NCBI RefSeq assembly: GCF_029211225.1
Contig: NZ_JARGEM010000001.1
Coordinates: 62,001 to 126,000, forward strand
DNA length: 64,000 nucleotides
Source: Antiquaquibacter metalliresistens
GTDB lineage: Bacteria; Actinomycetota; Actinomycetes; Actinomycetales; Microbacteriaceae
Direction: 5' to 3'
Shown here: positions 1 through 8,219 of the stretch, one piece after another
Numbering within the stretch: position 1 is the first letter of the stretch
Layout of the letters: each line of letters begins with the position of its first letter
Notes under the pieces: model-generated
What the model was told of the DNA's origin: nothing
What the model saw: only the letters and a program-made list of their open reading frames with translations
Database searches by the model: none
Program-made: the position numbers and the translations under genes

Positions 1-1
1 G

Positions 2-1093
2 GAGCGCGGCGGCATCGACGAGCGTTGGTTCGCCAGTGCCATTCGCGCCGAGAACGGCCCGCTCACCGACCCGTTCGAAGGCCTGAGCCTCGTCGTCGGC
101 CCCGACGGCGAGATCATCCCCTTCGACGAGTTCATCGCTCACACCAAGGATGCCGCGATCGGCAACCTCTGGAACCGCTACGGCAAGTGGCCGATGTACT
201 CCAAGTTCTTCGACAACCAGTACCCGCTGCCGTTCCACGTGCACCAGATGGACCAGCACGCCGCGCTCGTCGGCAAGATGGGCAAGCCGGAGGCTTACTA
301 CTTCCCCCCGCAGCTGAACAACCACGGCGGCATGTTCCCTTACACGTTCTTCGGCTTCCACCCAGAGACGTCCCGCGAGCAGGTGCTCGAGAAGCTCGAG
401 CTCTTCCTCAAGGGCGGCGACAACCGCATCACCGAACTCTCGGTCGCGTATCGCATCACGCCCGGCACCGGGTGGGACGTGCCCCCGGGCGTGCTCCATG
501 CCCCCGCGAGCATGTGCACCTACGAGCCGCAGGCGGCAAGCGACGTGTTCGCCATGACCGAGTCGTGGTCGAACAACCGCGAGGTGCCCGACGAGTTGCT
601 GTGGAAGGACATCCCCGCCGACAAGGTTGGCGACCTCGACTTCGTGCTCGAGATCCTCGATTGGAACCTCAACGTCGACCCCGAGTTCTGGAGCCACCGC
701 TTCAGCCCCGCCCTCGAGACCTCGGCGAGCGCCGCGGCCGGCGGCGAGGACTACGTCGAGAAGTGGATCACCTACCGCTCGGCTGCATTCAGTGCAAAGG
801 AGCTCACGGTGAAGCCCGGCGCGACCGTACGGGTCGAGGATGCCGATGCCTACGGCTTCATCGCCGTCGATGGTCGCGGCGAGATCAATGGGCAGACCGT
901 CGAGGCGCTGTCCTCCATCCGCTATGGCCAGCTCTCGCACGACGAATACTTCGTCACGGCTGACGCCGTGAAGGACGGCGTTACGATCACGAACGCCTCG
1001 GCGAGCTCCGATCTGGTGCTGCTGAAGCACTTCGGTCCGGGCAATGCCGAGCTCGCCGCCGACACCGGTGCCGTCGCGCGGGAGCGCGTGTGA
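2..1093 (+). CDS. Cupin-type sugar isomerase-like protein (5' end outside window)
   Basis: The frame is open from the first bases of the window, so the gene is cut at its 5' end; 363 residues are visible. Two cupin halves can be seen. The first has a metal-binding type cluster, H79-V-H81 followed by QMDQHA, and a second histidine in PPGVLHAP (H166). This is the layout of mannose-6-phosphate isomerase-like cupins, which bind a divalent metal and interconvert ketose and aldose sugars. It overlaps the next gene by 4 bp (GTGA), so it is the upstream member of a sugar-uptake operon and presumably isomerises the imported sugar or its phosphate. The exact substrate cannot be read from the sequence; a non-catalytic sugar-binding cupin is the alternative. 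Confidence 0.6.
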   Translation, partial: ERGGIDERWFASAIRAENGPLTDPFEGLSLVVGPDGEIIPFDEFIAHTKDAAIGNLWNRYGKWPMYSKFFDNQYPLPFHVHQMDQHAALVGKMGKPEAYYFPPQLNNHGGMFPYTFFGFHPETSREQVLEKLELFLKGGDNRITELSVAYRITPGTGWDVPPGVLHAPASMCTYEPQAASDVFAMTESWSNNREVPDELLWKDIPADKVGDLDFVLEILDWNLNVDPEFWSHRFSPALETSASAAAGGEDYVEKWITYRSAAFSAKELTVKPGATVRVEDADAYGFIAVDGRGEINGQTVEALSSIRYGQLSHDEYFVTADAVKDGVTITNASASSDLVLLKHFGPGNAELAADTGAVARERV

Positions 1094-2130
1094 CACCCGC
1101 CGTCCCGATGGTCCACGGGCGATCGCGCGACGAGCTCGCACGCCGCACCGGGACACTCGCGCAGGTCGCGCGCATCGACCGCCTCGTCGATGAGGAGGGT
1201 CCTGCACGCGGTGCGCGCCGCATCCGTCTCGTGACCGGCGGTGGACTCGAGGTCGAAATCCATCCCGACCGCGCGCTCGACCTCGGGCAGGTCACGTTCC
1301 GCGGAGTTCCGGTCGCCTGGATGTCTCCCACCGGGATGATGGCACCGGGGCTCGCCGAGAGCTCCGGATCTCAGTGGCTGCGGTCATTCGGCGGCGGGCT
1401 TCTCGCGACGTGCGGTCTGGACTCGTTCGGACCGCCCACCGTCGACGAAGGTGTCGAGTACCCCCAGCACGGCCGCGTTGGTGTCGTTCCGGCGACGATC
1501 ACGCGTGCTGAGGTGCGCGGCGGAGAACTCATGGTCAGTGGCATCGTGCGCCAGACCGGCGTCTTCGCCGAGAACCTCGTACTCGAGCGCACCTGGTCGG
1601 CCGACATCGGCGGGACGACGCTGCGCTTGCGCGACGTCGTGCGCAACGAAGGCTTCGCCGACGCCGGCCACATGGTGCTGTATCACGTGAACATCGGCTG
1701 GCCGTTGCTCGACGAGACAGCGAGTCTCGAGCTGCCCTCACGCGAGGTCAATCCGCGTGACGCGGACGCGCGCTCGGGCGCCGGGCGGTGGCACCAGATC
1801 GAGGAGCCCCAGGCCGACTACCGAGAGCAGGTCTTCGGCCACGACTTCCGTGACAGCGGCACCGCGGTCGTCGCCATCGACAACCCCGGGATCGACACGC
1901 GTCTCGAACTACGATTCGACACCGGCACGCTCCCCGCCCTCCACCAGTGGAAGATGAGTGGCGAGGGTCACTACGTGATGGGGCTCGAGCCGGTCAACGT
2001 CAACACCTTCACCGGTCGCGCAGGGGCGCGCGCTGCAGGCAATCTGCCGACGATCAAGCCCGGTCGTTCGGTTGCCTACACGGTCGATCTCGCCTTCTCC
2101 CCGTCAACCGAGAGGAAGGGCAAGCGATGA
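1090..2130 (+). CDS. DUF4432 aldose 1-epimerase-like protein
   Basis: A 346-residue protein that starts with GTG overlapping the previous stop codon. It has the features of the DUF4432 group of the galactose mutarotase-like fold: an early EIHPDRALDLG segment, GGLLATCGLDSFGPP near residue 100, a QHGRVG motif, and VLYHVNIGWPLLDE in the middle. Members of this family sit in carbohydrate operons and are thought to interconvert anomers, but few have been assayed. The flanking isomerase and ABC transporter genes support a role in preparing an imported sugar. The family call is firm; the reaction is inferred. Confidence 0.75.
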   Translation: MTPAVPMVHGRSRDELARRTGTLAQVARIDRLVDEEGPARGARRIRLVTGGGLEVEIHPDRALDLGQVTFRGVPVAWMSPTGMMAPGLAESSGSQWLRSFGGGLLATCGLDSFGPPTVDEGVEYPQHGRVGVVPATITRAEVRGGELMVSGIVRQTGVFAENLVLERTWSADIGGTTLRLRDVVRNEGFADAGHMVLYHVNIGWPLLDETASLELPSREVNPRDADARSGAGRWHQIEEPQADYREQVFGHDFRDSGTAVVAIDNPGIDTRLELRFDTGTLPALHQWKMSGEGHYVMGLEPVNVNTFTGRAGARAAGNLPTIKPGRSVAYTVDLAFSPSTERKGKR

Positions 2131-3623
2131 GCGAGGCCGCGCCCGCGCTGCGCATGAGCGGGATTTCGAAGAGCTTCCCCGGCATCCGGGCGTTGACCCA
2201 CGTCACGCTCGAAGTCGCCGCCGGCGAGGTGCACGCGATCGTTGGCGAGAACGGCGCAGGCAAGTCGACGCTCATGAAGATCCTTGCCGGCGTCTACCAG
2301 CCCGACGAGGGCACGATCGAGTTGCAAGGCGACGCCGTGCGCATCGCCGGGCCGATCGACGCCCGCAAGCGCGGCATCGGCATGGTCTACCAAGAGCTCA
2401 ACCTCGTCCCCGACCTCACGGTCGCCGAGAACATCACGCTCGGATCGCCACCCTCACGCTTCGGCATCGTCGATCGCAAGGCCCTCCGCGCCCGCGCCGA
2501 AGACGTACTCGCCGAACTCGGGGCCAAGGTCGGGGCCGACGACCTCGTGGGCTCGCTTCCGGTGAGCCAGCAGCAGATCGTCGAGATCGCCAAGGCCTAC
2601 GCGTCGTCGCCGCGCATCATCGTGCTCGACGAGCCGACCTCATCGCTCTCCGAGAACGAAGCGCAGGCGCTCTTCCGTGTCGTTCAGCGCATGAAGGATG
2701 CCGGCATCGCCGTCATTTACATCTCGCACCGTCTCCGCGAGGTCATCGATCTCGCCGACCAGGTGACGGTGCTGCGCGACGGACGCCTCGTCGAGACGCG
2801 CCCGGTGGCGGGTATCACCGCCGCCGACATGATTCGCTTGATGGTCGGGCGCGACCTCACCGACGTTTTCCCCAAACGCGAGGTGCCGATTGGCGAGGTC
2901 GTGCTCGAGGTGCGCGGGCTCACCCGCGCCGGCGTGTTCGACGACGTTCATCTCGACGTGCGTGCCGGGGAGATCGTCGGTCTCGCCGGCTTCGTCGGTG
3001 CCGGTCGAACCGAGGTCGCACGCGCGATCTTCGGCCTCGATCGGGCCGAGCAAGGCGAAATCCACGTCAAGGGCAAGCTCGTGACGATCCGCCATCCCCA
3101 TGACGCCGTCGAGGCCGGAATCGCCTATGTTCCCGAAGACCGCAAGCGTGATGGGCTCGTGCCCCAGCTCTCGGTGAAGGACAACATCTCCCTGCCGGTT
3201 CTCGGCGAGGTCGCGACCATCGGCTGGATCCGCGGCGGCGCCGAACGTCGTCTTGCAACCGACAAGGCGCGGGAACTCGGCGTCTCGCCTCCGGTCATCG
3301 ACCGTCAGGTCGATACGTATAGCGGTGGCAATCAGCAGAAGGTCGTCTTCGCGAAGTGGCTTGCGACCCGGCCCGACGTTCTCATTCTCGACGAGCCGAC
3401 ACGCGGCGTCGATGTCGGCGCCAAGGCCGACATCCACACGATCATCGGCGAGCTTGCGGCGAACGGCACGGCGATCCTCATGATCTCGTCGGAACTTCCG
3501 GAGGTGCTCGCGGTGAGCGATCGGATCTACGTGCTCCACGAGGGACACGTCTCGGCGGAGCTCCCGCGCGGTGCCGGAGAGCAGGATGTCATGCTCGCGG
3601 CGACCGGGGAGGTGGCGGCATGA
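2127..3623 (+). CDS. Sugar ABC transporter ATP-binding protein, RbsA/MglA type
   Basis: A 498-residue protein with two nucleotide-binding domains in one chain, as in RbsA, MglA and XylG. The first domain has Walker A GENGAGKST at residues 40-48 and Walker B IIVLDEPTSS. The second has the degenerate P-loop GFVGAGRTE that is usual for this family, the signature YSGGNQQK and Walker B VLILDEPTRGVD. The ATG start at 2127 overlaps the previous stop (ATGA) and follows a GAGGAAGGG ribosome site; a longer frame upstream is only read-through inside the preceding gene. It powers the two permeases that follow. The substrate is a pentose, hexose or related monosaccharide; which one is not clear. Confidence 0.93.
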   Translation: MSEAAPALRMSGISKSFPGIRALTHVTLEVAAGEVHAIVGENGAGKSTLMKILAGVYQPDEGTIELQGDAVRIAGPIDARKRGIGMVYQELNLVPDLTVAENITLGSPPSRFGIVDRKALRARAEDVLAELGAKVGADDLVGSLPVSQQQIVEIAKAYASSPRIIVLDEPTSSLSENEAQALFRVVQRMKDAGIAVIYISHRLREVIDLADQVTVLRDGRLVETRPVAGITAADMIRLMVGRDLTDVFPKREVPIGEVVLEVRGLTRAGVFDDVHLDVRAGEIVGLAGFVGAGRTEVARAIFGLDRAEQGEIHVKGKLVTIRHPHDAVEAGIAYVPEDRKRDGLVPQLSVKDNISLPVLGEVATIGWIRGGAERRLATDKARELGVSPPVIDRQVDTYSGGNQQKVVFAKWLATRPDVLILDEPTRGVDVGAKADIHTIIGELAANGTAILMISSELPEVLAVSDRIYVLHEGHVSAELPRGAGEQDVMLAATGEVAA

Positions 3624-4612
3624 GCATCCCCACGGACACCATCCCGGGCGATCGCATCGTCAAACAGAGTGCCCTGGCACGGCACGGCGCGACGCTTGCC
3701 ATGCCTGCCGGCATCGTCGTGCTGTTGATCATCGGCACCGTGTTGAGCGACCGATTCCTCTCGGTCGGCAACCTCACGAACGTGCTGATCAATATGTCGA
3801 TCGTCGGCATCATCGTCGTCGGCATGACCTTCGTCTTCGTCAGCCGCGGGATGGCCGACCTCTCGGTTCCGGCGACCGTCGCGGTGGGCGGCATCCTCGT
3901 GCTGATGCTCGACGATGTGATCGGCACCCTGCCCGCTGCGCTGGTCGGCGTGCTCGTCGCGAGCCTGGCCGGGGTCATCAACGGTTTGCTCATCGGCTAT
4001 GCCGGGCTCAACCCCGTGATCACCACGCTCGCAAGCGGCATCATCGTGCTCGGTACCGCTCAGGCCTTCGTCGGCGGTGTCATCGTCTACGGGCAGGATG
4101 CGGCTGCGAAGGACTTCCTCACCGGGCGACTGTTCGGCGTCGTGCCCGTCATCGTGCTCGTCTTCCTCATCGTCGCGCTGCTCGGACACCTCGCGCTCTC
4201 TCGCACGGTCTTCGGACGCTGGACGTACGCGGTCGGTAGCAACCCTTATGCGACCGAGGCGAGCGCCGTTCCAGTGCGGTTCGTCAAGGCCGGTGCGTTC
4301 GTGCTCACCGCGACCCTCGCCGGCTTCAGCGGCGTACTGCTCGGCATCTCACTGCAGGCCGCCCGCCCGGAGATCGGCACCGGATACGAGTTCGACGCGA
4401 TCACCGCCGTCGTCGTGGGCGGCGTGAGCCTGCTCGGCGGCTCCGGCAGCATCCCCCGTGCCATCGGCGGCCTGTTGTTCGTGACGCTGCTCAACAACAT
4501 CCTGATCCTGCAGGGGGTTCCGTCCGAGCCGCAAGGCATGGTCAAGGGTGCCCTCATCGCCGGCGCCGTCGCGCTCGACGTGTATCTGCGACGCCGAGGA
4601 GGCCGCGAATGA
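3620..4612 (+). CDS. Sugar ABC transporter permease, RbsC type (first)
   Basis: A 330-residue polytopic membrane protein with about eight to ten hydrophobic segments. The hallmark of the BPD_transp_2 family is visible: FGRWTYAVGSNPYATEASAV, then later VVVGGVSLLGGSGS. It starts at ATG 3620, overlapping the ATPase stop by 4 bp. Together with the next, distinct permease it probably forms a heterodimeric channel, unlike ribose systems that use one RbsC as a homodimer. The two permeases share the family motif but differ strongly elsewhere. Confidence 0.9.
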   Translation: MSIPTDTIPGDRIVKQSALARHGATLAMPAGIVVLLIIGTVLSDRFLSVGNLTNVLINMSIVGIIVVGMTFVFVSRGMADLSVPATVAVGGILVLMLDDVIGTLPAALVGVLVASLAGVINGLLIGYAGLNPVITTLASGIIVLGTAQAFVGGVIVYGQDAAAKDFLTGRLFGVVPVIVLVFLIVALLGHLALSRTVFGRWTYAVGSNPYATEASAVPVRFVKAGAFVLTATLAGFSGVLLGISLQAARPEIGTGYEFDAITAVVVGGVSLLGGSGSIPRAIGGLLFVTLLNNILILQGVPSEPQGMVKGALIAGAVALDVYLRRRGGRE

Positions 4613-5652
4613 ACGCCATCCGTCGAGCTTTCGACAGCGACGTGTTCCTCGGAATCGTGCGCTACCGCGTCGCGATCATCCTCGTCGCCACGATCGTCAT
4701 CTCAGCATCGATGGTGCCCGGCATTCTCGAGTTCCGTGCGCTGAGCCTGAGCCTCGACCGCATCAGCACCACCGCGCTCGTCGCCGTGGGCCTCACGGTC
4801 GTGCTGCTGGCTGGCAAGCTGGATCTCTCGGGCGGCGCGATCCTCGCCCTCTCCGGCATCGCGGCGATTGGACTGCAAGAGGAGCTCGGCCAGGTGGCGG
4901 CGGCCGTCGTCGGGGTCGGCGTTGGACTCCTCGCGGGCGTCGTCAATGGAATCCTCGTCGTGACGCTGCGCATCAACTCCCTCGTCGCGACGCTCGCCTC
5001 GATGCTGTTCTTCCGCGCGCTGTGCCACTTCCTCACCGAGTCCCGTCCGATCAGCGGCCTCGATCCGCTCTTCGGCCTCGTCGTCTCGCGACCGATCGAG
5101 GGCACCGTGACAGTGCGCACGATCATCTTCATCGTGCTACTCGTCACACTGCATCTGTGGCTCACGCGGGCGGTTGCCGGCCGAAACCTGTTCGCCGTGG
5201 GCAGCAACCCGGTCGCCGCGGAGGCGAGCGGCATCCGTTCCAACGCCTACGTGTTCGGCACGTTCGTCTTCGCCGGCACCACTGCCGGGGCGGCGGGTGT
5301 CATCCAGAGCCTGAGCGTCAATACCGGCTCCCCGGTCTTCGGCGAATCGACGTCACTGCTCGCCATCGCCGCCGTCGTCATCGGCGGTACGCGCCTCGAG
5401 GGCGGACGGGCCTCCGCCCTCGGCACCCTCGGCGGGCTCCTGGTGCTGGCGATACTCACCACGGCGATGGAGTTCTCGAACGTCCCCGCCTACATCCAGA
5501 ACATCGTCACAGGAGTCATCCTGCTGCTGCTGATTTTGCTCGACCGATTCGTGTCGGGCAAGAAGGGCCGGGACCTGTCGTTGAGCGCATTCGTGCGGTC
5601 GATGCGGCGGGCCCGGCGAAACCCCGAGAACGAGAGGACTCACGCACCATGA
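4609..5652 (+). CDS. Sugar ABC transporter permease, RbsC type (second)
   Basis: A 347-residue polytopic membrane protein overlapping the first permease by 4 bp. The conserved cytoplasmic loop reads AGRNLFAVGSNPVAAEASGI, and a second conserved stretch is VIGGTRLEGGRASALG. An Arg-rich C-terminal tail of about 25 residues lies in the cytoplasm. Two consecutive permease genes with one RbsA-type ATPase are typical of AraH/RhaPQ/LsrCD-like arrangements, so rhamnose-like, autoinducer-2-like or pentose substrates are all possible. Confidence 0.9.
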   Translation: MNAIRRAFDSDVFLGIVRYRVAIILVATIVISASMVPGILEFRALSLSLDRISTTALVAVGLTVVLLAGKLDLSGGAILALSGIAAIGLQEELGQVAAAVVGVGVGLLAGVVNGILVVTLRINSLVATLASMLFFRALCHFLTESRPISGLDPLFGLVVSRPIEGTVTVRTIIFIVLLVTLHLWLTRAVAGRNLFAVGSNPVAAEASGIRSNAYVFGTFVFAGTTAGAAGVIQSLSVNTGSPVFGESTSLLAIAAVVIGGTRLEGGRASALGTLGGLLVLAILTTAMEFSNVPAYIQNIVTGVILLLLILLDRFVSGKKGRDLSLSAFVRSMRRARRNPENERTHAP

Positions 5653-6614
5653 GAACCAAACCCCTCATCGGCGGCGCCGTTGCCGCTGTGGCAGCGCTCG
5701 CGCTGGCCGGTTGTGCCACAGGAGGCACCGGCGGCGACGCCGCATCGCTGAACATCTGCTACGTCACGGCGGCAGAGTCGCACGCCTATGTGACCCCGGC
5801 GAACGAGGCGTTCGACGAGGCCGCTGACGCGGCCGGCGCGACCGTCAATCGCCTGTCGCAGGAGTTCGATGTGCAGACCGGCACCGACCAGCTGACGACG
5901 TGCGTCAGCCAGGGCGCCGACGGCATCGTCCTGTGGCCGCTCGACCCCCAGGCCTACATCCCCGGCATGATCGCCGCCCAGGATGCCGGCATCCCGCTCA
6001 TCATCATCAACTCGCCGATGGACGCCGAGGCCGAGGAGTACTACGACTCCTTCACCGGCCCGGACGTCTACGAGGAGGGCGTGCTCTCCGCTGACGCGCT
6101 CAACGAGGTGCTCGGCGGCGCGGGCAAGGTCGTAATCATCGCGGGCCAGGCGGGCAACGGCACGACCATCGGTCGCACCGACGGTTTCACCGAAGAGCTC
6201 GAGGAGCTCGGCTCGAGCATCGAGGTACTCCAGGTCGTCAACGCCGACTTCGACCAGCAGAAGGCGCTTGAGGCGAGCCGCGACCTGCTGACGCGCTTCG
6301 GCGACGACATCGACGGCGTCTACGCCAACGACGACACGATGGCGCTCGGCTTCATCGACGCCTGGAAGGAGTCGGGACGCAGCCTCGACGCCCTCCCGCC
6401 GATCGTCGGCATCAACGGCCAGGTTCAGGCGTTCGATCTGATCAAGACCGGTCAGTACTACGCGACGATCGTGCAGTCGCCGGCCGAGGACGGCAAGCTC
6501 GCCGCCGAGACGATCATCAAGCTGATCAAGGGCGAGAAGGTCGACAAGCGTCTGCCGATCCCGCTGACGGTCGTCACGAGCGAGAACGTCGAGTCGGTCG
6601 ACCCGGCGTTCTGA
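5649..6614 (+). CDS. Sugar-binding lipoprotein of ABC transporter (Peripla_BP_4 type)
   Basis: A 321-residue lipoprotein. A short signal peptide ends in the lipobox LALAGC, so Cys22 would be acylated and the protein tethered outside the membrane. The mature part has the periplasmic-binding-protein fold of the RbsB family: DQLTTCVSQGADGIVLWPLD in the first lobe and GVYANDDTMALGFIDAW in the second. The ATG overlaps the permease stop (ATGA), and it is the last gene of the operon, followed by a hairpin terminator. It captures the sugar and hands it to the permeases. Confidence 0.9.
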   Translation: MRTKPLIGGAVAAVAALALAGCATGGTGGDAASLNICYVTAAESHAYVTPANEAFDEAADAAGATVNRLSQEFDVQTGTDQLTTCVSQGADGIVLWPLDPQAYIPGMIAAQDAGIPLIIINSPMDAEAEEYYDSFTGPDVYEEGVLSADALNEVLGGAGKVVIIAGQAGNGTTIGRTDGFTEELEELGSSIEVLQVVNADFDQQKALEASRDLLTRFGDDIDGVYANDDTMALGFIDAWKESGRSLDALPPIVGINGQVQAFDLIKTGQYYATIVQSPAEDGKLAAETIIKLIKGEKVDKRLPIPLTVVTSENVESVDPAF

Positions 6615-6640
6615 TCACGCTCGCGACTTTCATCGCGACG

Positions 6641-6673
6641 GCGGCCCGTTCCTCTTCACGAGGGGCGGGCCGC
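6641..6673. terminator. Bidirectional hairpin terminator
   Basis: An imperfect inverted repeat of about 14 bp (GCGGCCCGTTCCTC against GAGGGGCGGGCCGC) with a short TTCA loop lies between the convergent binding-protein gene and LacI-type gene. There is no long T tract, as is common in high-GC actinobacteria. Confidence 0.6.
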
Positions 6674-6692
6674 TGCCTCGTTTCCGGGTTCG

Positions 6693-7694
6693 TCAGGCGC
6701 TGTCACGCACGATGAGTTCGGGCTGCAAGACGACGTGATTGCTGCGCGGAATGCGAGCGCTCGGACGCCCGAGCAGTTCCATGATCATGTCGACCGCGGT
6801 ACGTCCGAGGCCCTGCCGCGGCTGGCGCACCGTGGTGAGCGGAACACTCGATACCGACGCCCACTCCAGATCGTCATAGCCGACGACCGCGATATCGTCC
6901 GGGATGCTGAGGCCTTCACGCAACAGCTGCTGGGCGAGCCCGAGCGCGAGCATGTCGTTGGCGCAGAACACGGCCGTCGGTCGCTTGTCTGGGGAACGCT
7001 CGACGAGCCGCGCCCCGGCGCTGCGTCCGGCCTCGATCGACCACGATCCGGCCTCGAGCAGCTCGAGCTGCACCCCCGGGCTCTCGGCCACGACCGAACG
7101 GGCACCCGCGAGGCGTGTGCGCACCTTCGGGGAAGTCTCCGGGTGTCCCAGGAAGGCGATGCGACGGTGACCGGCGGCGATGAGGTGGCGGGTGCCGAGT
7201 TGCCCGCCACGGAAGTCGTCGACGACGACCGACCAGCAGTCGCGATCGTCGCCGACCCTGTCGACGAAGACCATGGGAACCCCGCGGTCTTTGAGCATCT
7301 CGAGCCGAGAGCTGTTCTCGTCGACTGGCGCGATGATGATGCCCTGGACCCTAGACTGCACGAGCAAGTCGAGATTGTGCGTCTCGCGCACGGGGTCGTA
7401 GCCACTATTGGTGATGACGACGCCGACCCCGAGCTCTGCGCAGCGCTCCTCGGCGCCGAGCGCGACGTCGACGAAGAAGGGATTGTCGAGGTTGGCGATC
7501 GCCAGCCCGAGCGTGCGCACCCGGCCGGGTCGAAACTGGCGGGAGCCCTGTCGTGGCACGAAGTCGAGGTCACGAATGGCGGCGAGCACGCGCTCACGGG
7601 TCTCGACGTTGACGTATGAGGGACGGTTGAGCACATTGCTCACCGTGCCCGCCGAGACTCCAGCGAGCTGTGCGACATCCTTGATGGTCGCCAT
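6693..7694 (-). CDS. LacI-family transcriptional repressor (first)
   Basis: A 333-residue regulator. The N-terminal helix-turn-helix and hinge read MATIKDVAQLAGVSAGTVSN and the effector domain is Peripla_BP_3-like, ending in LTTVRQPRQGLGRTAVDMI. The start ATG at 7694 has a GGGGAG ribosome site 4-5 nt upstream. It lies tail-to-tail with the sugar ABC operon, so it is the natural candidate repressor of that operon, with the transported sugar as inducer. A perfect palindrome just upstream suggests autoregulation. Confidence 0.92.
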   Translation of the reverse strand: MATIKDVAQLAGVSAGTVSNVLNRPSYVNVETRERVLAAIRDLDFVPRQGSRQFRPGRVRTLGLAIANLDNPFFVDVALGAEERCAELGVGVVITNSGYDPVRETHNLDLLVQSRVQGIIIAPVDENSSRLEMLKDRGVPMVFVDRVGDDRDCWSVVVDDFRGGQLGTRHLIAAGHRRIAFLGHPETSPKVRTRLAGARSVVAESPGVQLELLEAGSWSIEAGRSAGARLVERSPDKRPTAVFCANDMLALGLAQQLLREGLSIPDDIAVVGYDDLEWASVSSVPLTTVRQPRQGLGRTAVDMIMELLGRPSARIPRSNHVVLQPELIVRDSA

Positions 7695-7726
7695 CGATCT
7701 CCCCGGATGGTCGCCGACGGCGACTC

Positions 7727-7737
7727 GTTCAATGAAC
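7727..7737. promoter_or_regulatory. Palindrome GTTCAATGAAC upstream of LacI-type gene
   Basis: A perfect 11-bp palindrome 33-43 nt upstream of the first lacI-type start. Size and position fit an autoregulatory operator, although the CG centre usual for LacI operators is absent. Confidence 0.4.
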
Positions 7738-7798
7738 CATAGTAGAACGATGCGGTGCCGGGATGCTCCGGTTCACGCGAACTCGATGACCGCCCGAT

Positions 7799-8086
7799 TC
7801 AGACCAGGCGGAAGTCGATGCCCAGCAGGTCGGCCGCAGCCCGATAGTCGGCTGCACGATGACCAACCGACAACGACCAATGGTGTCCGGTACCGGTGGC
7901 ACTCCAGTCGTCGACCCACTGGCCGGGGTCGCGACCGAAGTCGACGCGCGAGGTCGTGTTGCCGATCTCGAGCAGCGGCCCGGGCACGACGATGCCCTCC
8001 GACGCGACGAATGCCAGGGCGCCATCCCGGTCTTGGGCAAGGCTCAGCTCGGCGAGGCGGGTGGTGAGGGTGGCGGCGTCCGTCAT
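7799..8086 (-). CDS. Stand-alone C-terminal domain of L-fucose/L-arabinose isomerase-type enzyme
   Basis: A 95-residue gene with its own ATG at 8086 and a GGAAAG ribosome site 6 nt upstream. From residue 30 it reads GIVVPGPLLEIGNTTSRVDF, then GTGHHWSLSVGHRAADY and a final LLGIDFRLV. This is the closing segment of the L-fucose/L-arabinose isomerase superfamily, including its conserved HH pair. The usual enzyme is several hundred residues long; there is no room upstream for the rest, because 8087-8219 is an operator/promoter region and then a divergent LacI gene. It is either a remnant that kept a working translation start or a genuine small domain protein. The product alone should not be a complete isomerase. 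Confidence 0.6.
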   Translation of the reverse strand: MTDAATLTTRLAELSLAQDRDGALAFVASEGIVVPGPLLEIGNTTSRVDFGRDPGQWVDDWSATGTGHHWSLSVGHRAADYRAAADLLGIDFRLV

Positions 8087-8120
8087 GTGGTCTTTCCGTT
8101 CTGGGCAGCGTCGGCCAGTA

Positions 8121-8132
8121 TGAATCGTTTCA
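8121..8132. promoter_or_regulatory. LacI-type operator between divergent genes
   Basis: TGAATCGTTTCA is a near-perfect inverted repeat with a central CG, the classic form of LacI-family operators. It lies about 35 nt upstream of the 95-residue isomerase-fragment gene and 88 nt upstream of the second lacI-type gene, so it could control both. Confidence 0.65.
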
Positions 8133-8219
8133 ATGACTGTATCGGCGCTCACGCGCACTGTCAATCGGAGACCTGGTCTCGGCCATGCCATGATGGTGCC
8201 GTCCGGTGGGAGGGCGATC

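Noticed and set aside
4548-5648. An N-terminal extension of the sugar-binding protein
   Set aside because: The upstream frame is a shadow inside the second permease; the real start at 5649 gives a perfect lipoprotein signal.
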